From Comamonas testosteroni ATCC 11996 (GTDB lineage Bacteria; Pseudomonadota; Gammaproteobacteria; Burkholderiales; Burkholderiaceae_C), in the NCBI RefSeq assembly GCF_000241525.1, contig NZ_AHIL01000002.1, forward strand, positions 186,001-250,000: 64,000 nt of DNA. Reading direction: 5' to 3'. Below are positions 58,902 through 64,000 of the stretch, in pieces (position 1 is the first letter of the stretch; every line of letters starts with the position of its first letter). The translations under genes and the position numbers were made by a program. Below the pieces are notes generated by a model. That model ran no database searches. It was not told the origin of the DNA and saw only the letters and a list, made by a program, of their open reading frames with translations.

Positions 58902-60020
58902 ATGACCTCATTGTTCGACCCGATTGAAGCGGGCAGCCTGCGCCTGCCCAACCGCATTGCCATGGCACCGCTGACGCGCAACCGCGCTCCCGACGCGGTA
59001 CCCACGCCGCTGATGCAAACCTACTATGTCCAGCGCGCCTCTGCCGGCCTGCTGATCAGCGAAGGCACGGCCATCAGCCACCAGGGACAGGGCTATGCCG
59101 ACGTACCCGGTCTGTACGGCCAAGAGCAACTGCAGGCCTGGAAGAAAGTCACCGATGCCGTGCATGCCAAGGGCGGGCGCATCGTCACCCAGCTCTGGCA
59201 TGTGGGCCGCATCTCCCACAACGTGCTGCAGCCCGACCTGCAGGCGCCGGTCGCGCCGTCGGCGCTGACGGCCCGCTCCAAGACTTTTGTGATCGACCGC
59301 GAGACGGGACAAGGCCAGTTTGTCGCCACCTCGGCGCCGCGCGCACTCGAGCAGAAGGAGCTGCCGGGCATTGTTCACAGCTTCGCCACCGCAGCGCGCG
59401 AGGCCGTGCATTCGGCGGGCTTCGATGGCGTGGAGCTGCATGCAGCCAACGGCTATCTGCTCGATCAATTCCTCAAGACCGGCACCAACCAGCGCAGCGA
59501 CGACTACGGCGGCAGCATCGAAAACCGGGCCCGCCTGGTGCTGGAATGCGTGCGCGCTGTGGCCGATGCCATCGGTGCCGGCAGGTTCGGCATCCGCATC
59601 TCTCCGGTCACACCAGCCAACGACATCGTGGACGAAAACCCGCAGGCACTGTTTGAATATCTGGTGCGCCAGCTCGCGCCGCTGGGCCTGTCCTATATCC
59701 ATGTGATCGAAGGCGCAACTGGCGGCCCGCGCGAACTCGCGGATCGCCCCTTCGACTACCAGGCACTCAAGCAGGCCTATCGCTCAGCGGGCGGCAAGGG
59801 AGTCTGGATGGTCAACAACGGCTATGACCGCCAGCTGGCGACGCGTGCGGTGGAAAGCGGCTATGCCGATGTCGTGGCCTTCGGCAAGGCCTATATCTCC
59901 AACCCCGATCTGGTGCACCGTCTGCGCGACGATCTGCCGCTCAATGCCTGGAACAGCGAACGCTTCTACGGCGGCGGGGCCGACGGCTATACCGACTACC
60001 CTGCGCTCGCCAGCCAGTAA
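58902..60020 (+). CDS. Old yellow enzyme-family NADH:flavin oxidoreductase (NemA-like)
   Basis: This 372-residue FMN enzyme reduces activated alkenes, N-ethylmaleimide-type compounds or nitro-esters. It has the FMN-binding LPNRIAMAPLTRNRAPDAVPTPLMQTYYVQRASAGLLISEGT, the substrate-binding pair in LHAANGYLLDQFLKTGTNQRSDDYGGSIENRARL, and RFGIRISPVTPAND. GGAG precedes the ATG at 58902. A terminator follows at 60076. It may act with the GST in electrophile defence. Confidence 0.93.
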   Translation: MTSLFDPIEAGSLRLPNRIAMAPLTRNRAPDAVPTPLMQTYYVQRASAGLLISEGTAISHQGQGYADVPGLYGQEQLQAWKKVTDAVHAKGGRIVTQLWHVGRISHNVLQPDLQAPVAPSALTARSKTFVIDRETGQGQFVATSAPRALEQKELPGIVHSFATAAREAVHSAGFDGVELHAANGYLLDQFLKTGTNQRSDDYGGSIENRARLVLECVRAVADAIGAGRFGIRISPVTPANDIVDENPQALFEYLVRQLAPLGLSYIHVIEGATGGPRELADRPFDYQALKQAYRSAGGKGVWMVNNGYDRQLATRAVESGYADVVAFGKAYISNPDLVHRLRDDLPLNAWNSERFYGGGADGYTDYPALASQ

Positions 60021-60075
60021 GCACGAGCGGGCTGCAGGCCCCGTCACCGCTTGCGCCAGCAGCTGTTGAACGAAA

Positions 60076-60115
60076 GAAAAAAGCCCGGTGCAGCGCAGCA
60101 ACCGGGCTTTTTTGT
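60076..60115. terminator. Bidirectional terminator
   Basis: AAAAGCCCGGT and ACCGGGCTTTT form an 11-bp stem around an 11-base loop, flanked by A- and T-tracts, between the OYE gene and the converging chemotaxis receptor gene. Confidence 0.9.
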
Positions 60116-60135
60116 GGGCGTGCTCCGCCCGAGGA

Positions 60136-61824
60136 TCAGGCCTGTTCGAGCAACTGCTGCTTCTGGCCCGGCAAAGCCACCTGGGCAGAGGCCACCTGGG
60201 CAGGCGCCATACCGGGATGGGCGGCAGTTCTGGGGCTGCGCTGTGCGGCATGCAGCGCGCCGCCGGCCAGCTTGAACTGGCTGACCAGCTGTGCCAGTCG
60301 CGCCGCCTGCTCGCGCAGCGATTCTGCGGCGGCGGCAGACTCTTCCACCAGTGCCGCATTCTGCTGGGTCATGCGGTCGATATCGCCCACGGCCTGGTTG
60401 ACCTGGCTGATGCCCAGCGACTGCTCGCTGGACGCCGCTGTAATCTCGCCAATGATGTCGCCCACACGTTGTGCGCTGTCCACGGTCTCCTGCATGGCCT
60501 TGCCTGCGCTCTCCACCTGGCGCGCGCCCACATCCACGGTCTGCACGCTGGTGTTGATCAGCGACTTGATCTCGTTGGCAGCCTGGGCCGAGCGCTGGGC
60601 CAGGCTGCGAACCTCGGCCGCCACCACGGCAAAACCACGGCCTTGCTCGCCGGCACGGGCCGCTTCCACGGCGGCATTCAGCGCCAGGATATTGGTCTGG
60701 AAAGCAATGGAATCAATCAGACCGATGATGTCGCCGATCTTGCGGCTGGAGGCCGAAATTTCCTGCATGCTGTTGACGGCCTGGCCGACGATCTGGCCGC
60801 CCTGCACGGCCGTCGAAGAGGCCGAGGCCGCCAGCTGGTTGGCCAGTTGCGAAGACGATGCGGTCTGCTGCACCGTGGCCGTCAGCTGAGCCAGCGACGC
60901 GACGGTTTCCTGCAGATTGCTGGCCGTCTGTTCGGTGCGGGCCGACAGATCCTGGTTGCCCGTGGCAATTTCCTGGCTGGCCGTGGCGATATTGCCGCTG
61001 GCATCGCGCACCTGGGCCACCGTGGTGCCCAGCGACTGCTGCATCTGGTCCAGCGCACGCTGCAGATCCGTCAGCTCATCCTTGCCGCTGACCTCGACCT
61101 TGTGCGACAGATCGCCGCCAGCAATCGTCAGTGCCATCTGACGGGCCACTTCAAGCGGACGGCAGATGGACAGCATGTTCAGCAAAGTCAGCGGAATCAC
61201 CACCACCAGCGCCAGGATCACGGCCACCACAAACATCCAGCGTGTCTGGTCGGCCACGTCGCGCTCGGCCGCAGCCAGTGCGTCGGCCTGCTGGCGCAGC
61301 AGCTTGTCCAGCTGCGCCAGCAGCTTGTCGGCCTCCATGACTTCGGCCAGAGCCTTGCCGCTCATGCGGTTGGCCGTGGTGGCCGAATCATAGCCACCGG
61401 CCTCCAGCTGGCGCGCCACAGGCTCGAAGAGCTTTCGATAAGCGTCGATATGCCCAATGATGCTCTTGGTCAGCTGTGCGTCCTGTGCATTCTGGTCGGT
61501 CACAAACTTGCCCAATGTCACCTTGGATTTGTCGATGAACATGACCCATTGCTGATAGGCCTTGCGCACCTCTTCGGGCTTTTCGTACTGGATGACCATG
61601 TCCTTCTCGCTGGAACGGATGCCACCCAGCTCGGTGCGCAGCTGCGCCATATGGCCCGATTTGACAAAGGCGTTGCTCAGAAACTCCTGGCTCATGTCCT
61701 GGATGCGGAACATGCCCAACATCCCGGCGCCCCCCAGCAAGCCCAGCAACACCATCACCACACCAATGGCGCCCATCATGCGCGTGCGGATGGTGAAGCC
61801 CCGCATCATTTCCAACAGACTCAT
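60136..61824 (-). CDS. Methyl-accepting chemotaxis protein
   Basis: This 562-residue receptor has two membrane segments (about 17-38, [20 protein letters not shown], and about 192-214, [20 protein letters not shown]). A periplasmic four-helix sensor of about 150 residues lies between them, followed by a HAMP domain and a long coiled-coil signalling domain with the hairpin tip [57 protein letters not shown]. The C-terminal tail lacks the NWETF-type CheR pentapeptide. The ATG at 61824 has GGAGAG upstream. The ligand is unknown. Confidence 0.93.
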   Translation of the reverse strand: MSLLEMMRGFTIRTRMMGAIGVVMVLLGLLGGAGMLGMFRIQDMSQEFLSNAFVKSGHMAQLRTELGGIRSSEKDMVIQYEKPEEVRKAYQQWVMFIDKSKVTLGKFVTDQNAQDAQLTKSIIGHIDAYRKLFEPVARQLEAGGYDSATTANRMSGKALAEVMEADKLLAQLDKLLRQQADALAAAERDVADQTRWMFVVAVILALVVVIPLTLLNMLSICRPLEVARQMALTIAGGDLSHKVEVSGKDELTDLQRALDQMQQSLGTTVAQVRDASGNIATASQEIATGNQDLSARTEQTASNLQETVASLAQLTATVQQTASSSQLANQLAASASSTAVQGGQIVGQAVNSMQEISASSRKIGDIIGLIDSIAFQTNILALNAAVEAARAGEQGRGFAVVAAEVRSLAQRSAQAANEIKSLINTSVQTVDVGARQVESAGKAMQETVDSAQRVGDIIGEITAASSEQSLGISQVNQAVGDIDRMTQQNAALVEESAAAAESLREQAARLAQLVSQFKLAGGALHAAQRSPRTAAHPGMAPAQVASAQVALPGQKQQLLEQA

Positions 61825-62012
61825 GAATCTCTCTCCACTTTGAACGACTGGCATTGTCGGGCCAGAACTTGCAAATTGTTTCAGATTGTCACCGACACCG
61901 AGAAAAACCCGTGACTGCGATGCCCAAGCCATGGCGATGTGCAATATGACAAGTTCTTATCGGCAGTCTTTGCGGCTTATCAACCCTGCCGGCTTCATGT
62001 CTTGTCAAAGGC

Positions 62013-62048
62013 TTGACCTTGCCATGATGTTAGGGTTGACCATTCAAG
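62013..62048 (+). promoter_or_regulatory. CueR-type copper-regulated promoter upstream of copZ
   Basis: TTGACCTTGCCATGATG, then TTAGGGTTGACCATTC, aligns closely by eye with the E. coli copA CueR promoter, including the TTGACCTT-n-CC start and the GGTT-n-ACC half. A long spacer between -35 and -10 is typical of MerR-family promoters. It lies 49-84 bases before the copZ start. Confidence 0.72.
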
Positions 62049-62096
62049 ACATGGAGTCCGCCAGTCCGGCCGACTCACTTTCTGAAGGAGCCATCC

Positions 62097-62291
62097 ATGC
62101 AACAAGTTTTTGAAGTTCAAGGCATGACCTGCGGCCACTGCGAACGCGCCGTCACCAATGCCATCCAGGGCGTCGATGCCCAGGCACAGATCAAGATCGA
62201 CCGCACAGCCAACCGCGTGGAAGTCGAAACCGGCGCCAGCCGCGAAGCCGTGGCAGCCGCCATTGCCGAAGAGGGCTACAAGGTAGCCTGA
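62097..62291 (+). CDS. copZ: Copper chaperone CopZ (heavy-metal-associated domain)
   Basis: This 64-residue single HMA domain has the copper-binding MTCGHC at about 9-14, the beta-alpha-beta pattern (VFEVQGMTCGHCERAVTNAIQGVDAQAQIKIDRTANRVEVETGASREAVAAAIAEEGYKV), and an ATG preceded by GAAGGAG. It carries Cu(I) to an exporter ATPase, which is not in the window. It lies directly upstream of cueR. Confidence 0.93.
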   Translation: MQQVFEVQGMTCGHCERAVTNAIQGVDAQAQIKIDRTANRVEVETGASREAVAAAIAEEGYKVA

Positions 62292-62307
62292 GCGCAGCCT
62301 CTCCCAC

Positions 62308-62356
62308 CGCGCCAGCACCCCATGCAAGCCATAAGAAGGCTGCTGGCGCGTTTTTT
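62308..62356 (+). terminator. Terminator between copZ and cueR
   Basis: CGCGCCAGCA (62308-62317) and TGCTGGCGCG (62341-62350) form a 10-bp perfect stem with a 23-base loop, followed by six T residues. It ends only 12 bases before the cueR start codon. Confidence 0.8.
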
Positions 62357-62367
62357 CAGGACTAGCC

Positions 62368-62874
62368 ATGCCCAACCACCCACCGACACAAAAAATCGCT
62401 CAGAACTGGCCTGTCGTCATCGGCGAGGCCGCACGCCGCGCCGGGGTTTCTGCGCGCATGGTGCGTCACTACGAGTCACTGGGCCTGCTGCCACCCGTGC
62501 ACCGTACCGACAGCGGCTATCGCCAGTACACCGAAGCCGATGTGCATGCTCTGCGCTTCATCCGTCGCGGGCGCGATCTGGGCTTTTCCATGGACGAGAT
62601 CGCCACCCTGCTCGGCCTGTGGCAGGACCAGGGCCGTGCCAGCAGCCAGGTCAAGGCCATCGCGCAAAAGCACATTGCCACTCTGACCGAGCGCATCGCC
62701 GCCATGCAGTCCATGCAGCGCACGCTGCAGACTCTGGTGCATTGCTGCCACGGCGATGACAGGCCTGACTGCCCCATCCTCGACGACCTGGCCAGCGCGG
62801 ACACCGACCTGACGCCGACCCATCACGAGCCCACGGCCCCCACTCCGAGAAGCCGGCGCAGGGCTGCGGCCTGA
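62368..62874 (+). CDS. cueR: MerR-family copper regulator CueR
   Basis: This 168-residue protein has a winged helix-turn-helix (IGEAARRAGVSARMVRHYESLGLLPPVHRTDSGYRQYTEADVHALRFIRRGRDLGFSMDEIATLLGLW), a dimerisation helix, and the metal-binding loop CCHGDDRPDCPIL (the two CueR-type cysteines are about 8 residues apart). A 15-residue N-terminal extension precedes the domain, and the C-terminus is longer than the usual 135 residues. It activates copZ from the operator at 62013. Its own transcription must pass, or start within, the terminator just upstream. Confidence 0.92.
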   Translation: MPNHPPTQKIAQNWPVVIGEAARRAGVSARMVRHYESLGLLPPVHRTDSGYRQYTEADVHALRFIRRGRDLGFSMDEIATLLGLWQDQGRASSQVKAIAQKHIATLTERIAAMQSMQRTLQTLVHCCHGDDRPDCPILDDLASADTDLTPTHHEPTAPTPRSRRRAAA

Positions 62875-62885
62875 GGCGGCTTGCG

Positions 62886-62901
62886 GGTTTCACGTGAAAC
62901 C
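62886..62901. other. parS-like site 5
   Basis: GGTTTCACGTGAAACC has the perfect 14-bp core of parS with the two outer bases changed symmetrically. It lies 12 bases after the cueR stop codon and 5.7 kb from the other sites. Confidence 0.85.
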
Positions 62902-62938
62902 ATCGCCGCCCACGCAGGGCAGCGTCAACAACGAGACA

Positions 62939-62976
62939 TGTTGCACTGCAGCAAATACTGCAGAATACTCTGTGCG
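62939..62976 (+). promoter_or_regulatory. TTGCACTGCAG and ACTGCAG repeats upstream of thiolase
   Basis: TGTTGCACTGCAGCAAATAC contains the TTGCANTGCA core shared with 8663-8682. A second ACTGCAG follows 5 bases after the first one's CAA. The repeats lie about 90-115 bases before the thiolase start codon and resemble TGC-rich PhaR-type sites. Confidence 0.35.
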
Positions 62977-63053
62977 ATGAATGCGGTTGCTCTCATTCAT
63001 CTTTTCAAATCATTCAAGCACAAGCATTGCCGACGCGATGCAGGAGACAAACC

Positions 63054-64000
63054 ATGAGCACCAGAGACATCTTCGTTGTCAGCGCCGCGCGCACGGCCAT
63101 CGGCACTTTTGGCGGCAGCCTCAAGGACGTTCCCAACGCACAGCTGGCCACCACCGTGGTCAAGGCCGCCATCGCGCGTGCCGGCATCGCTGCCGACACC
63201 GTGGGTCATGTGGTGATGGGCAACGTCATCCCCACCGACACGCGCGACGCCTACCTGTCCCGCGTGGCTGCGGTGGACGCCGGCTGCCCCATTGAAACCC
63301 CTGCCTTCAACGTCAACCGCCTGTGCGGCTCTGGCCTGCAGGCCATCGTCTCGGCAGCGCAATCGATTGCGCTGGGCGACTGCGAAGTGGCCATTGGCGC
63401 CGGCTCCGAATCCATGAGCCGCGGCCCCTACTTCGACATGTCCGCGCGCTGGGGCGCACGCATGGGCGATGCCAAGAGCATCGACTACATGCTGGGCATC
63501 CTGCACGACCCCTGGCAAAAAATGCATATGGGCATCACTGCTGAAAACGTGGCCGAGCGCTACAAGATCAGCCGCGTGATGCAGGACGAGCTGGCCGTCA
63601 TCAGCCAGCAGCGCGCCGCTGCCGCCATCGAGGCCGGCCGCTTCAAGGAGCAGATCGTTCCCGTGGAAATTGCCAGCCGCAAGGGCGTGGTGCTGTTCGA
63701 CACCGACGAACACGTGCGCGCCGCCACCACGCTGGACACCCTGGCCGGCATGAAGCCCGCGTTCAAGAAGGAAGGCGGCACGGTCACCGCCGGCAACGCC
63801 TCCGGCATCAACGATGGCGCGGCTGCCGTGCTGATGATGAGCGAGCAGGCGCTGAAGTCTTCCGGCGCCAAGCCCATTGCCCGCCTGGTCGGCTACGCCC
63901 ACGCTGGCGTCGAGCCCGCATACATGGGCATCGGCCCGGTCCCCGCCACGCAGAAGGTGCTGGCACGCACTGGTCTGAAGATCGAACAGATGGACGTGAT
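63054..64000 (+). CDS. Acetyl-CoA acetyltransferase (thiolase, PhaA/BktB type), 5' part
   Basis: About 315 residues of a thiolase are present before the right edge cuts the gene. The start MSTRDIFVVSAARTAIGTFGGSLKDVPNAQL is standard. The catalytic cysteine lies in NRLCGSGLQAIVSAAQ (about Cys 90). GAGSESMSRGPY, WQKMHMGITAENVAE and NASGINDGAAAVLMMSE are typical of acetoacetyl-CoA thiolases. The C-terminal GHPxG and CIGGG active-site loops lie beyond the window. AGGAGA lies 8 bases upstream of the ATG at 63054. It condenses or cleaves acetoacetyl-CoA, linking with the acetoacetyl-CoA synthetase at 5.7 kb. Confidence 0.93.
   Translation, partial: MSTRDIFVVSAARTAIGTFGGSLKDVPNAQLATTVVKAAIARAGIAADTVGHVVMGNVIPTDTRDAYLSRVAAVDAGCPIETPAFNVNRLCGSGLQAIVSAAQSIALGDCEVAIGAGSESMSRGPYFDMSARWGARMGDAKSIDYMLGILHDPWQKMHMGITAENVAERYKISRVMQDELAVISQQRAAAAIEAGRFKEQIVPVEIASRKGVVLFDTDEHVRAATTLDTLAGMKPAFKKEGGTVTAGNASGINDGAAAVLMMSEQALKSSGAKPIARLVGYAHAGVEPAYMGIGPVPATQKVLARTGLKIEQMDV

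Noticed and set aside
60088-61914. Plus-strand open frame of about 600 codons
   Set aside because: It is antisense to the chemotaxis receptor gene, with repetitive composition produced by coiled-coil codons.
52726-62901. The five CACGTG palindromes as a CRISPR array or generic repeats
   Set aside because: Spacing is irregular, the sites are 16-bp palindromes matching parS, and parA/parB are adjacent.
1-64000. tRNA, rRNA, CRISPR arrays, prophage and intact insertion sequences
   Set aside because: None was recognised by reading; no cloverleaf with a conserved T-loop, no direct-repeat array and no transposase motif was seen. A covariance-model search would be decisive.

Overview
The window is 64 kb of GC-rich chromosomal DNA from a betaproteobacterium, most likely a Comamonadaceae member close to Comamonas. 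The support is gene content and protein character: an aerobic box benzoyl-CoA pathway, MinCDE, Bug-type and DadA-type proteins, and a ParABS locus of betaproteobacterial type. Two families of intergenic repeats also look typical of Comamonadaceae, from memory rather than from a search. No rRNA, tRNA, CRISPR array, phage or intact insertion sequence was recognised. The contig cuts a thioesterase gene at the left edge and a thiolase gene at the right edge.

Layout. 0-8.6 kb: hotdog thioesterase fragment, acetyl/succinyl-CoA transferase, NCS2 pyrimidine permease, a B12-binding radical SAM protein, acetoacetyl-CoA synthetase and an enoyl-CoA hydratase. 8.7-10.7 kb: minCDE. 10.7-19 kb: glutathione reductase, TauD-type dioxygenase, flavin reductase, DnaQ-like exonuclease, HpaR-like MarR regulator, DadA and a divergent ArgP-like LysR regulator, UspA and a phosphoesterase. 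19-25.6 kb: LysR regulator, small membrane protein, GTP-dependent PEP carboxykinase, slipin and threonine dehydratase. 25.9-31.3 kb: boxC-boxB-boxA, then an HD-domain protein. 31.5-38.7 kb: an amino-acid racemase / binding protein / FAD oxidase / LysR cluster, a cobalamin adenosyltransferase, an EF-hand protein, and a two-gene operon pairing a Bug receptor with a cytosolic BMP-like protein. 39-50.6 kb: D-lactate dehydrogenase, two lipoproteins (CsgG-like and Sel1), a membrane methyltransferase, an ECF sigma / putative anti-sigma / sulfite dehydrogenase (SorAB) operon, an AraC-MFS pair, an M20 peptidase and a class II aldolase. 50.7-57 kb: GNAT, parB, hydrolase, parA, lysE, rsmG, mnmG. 57-64 kb: FMN reductase, GST, old yellow enzyme, chemotaxis receptor, copZ-cueR and a thiolase.

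The mnmG-rsmG-parA-parB order together with five parS-like palindromes (52.7-62.9 kb) suggests that the right third of the window lies near the chromosome origin. Metabolically the window centres on CoA thioester and organic/amino acid catabolism: benzoyl-CoA ring cleavage, acetoacetate activation, acetate/succinate CoA transfer, lactate and D-amino acid oxidation, sulfite detoxification, and gluconeogenic PEP carboxykinase.

The most interesting non-gene signals are: a dispersed GC-rich repeat (six copies) whose CCCCCTGAGC end sits within a few bases of a stop codon; a second AT-rich repeat family; a 281-bp MITE-like palindromic element; paired TGCA-N6-TGCC sites in front of boxC; interleaved inverted repeats between the AraC and MFS genes; and terminators squeezed directly in front of downstream start codons, including copZ-cueR. 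All start choices and site calls were made by eye. No database search or structure calculation was run.
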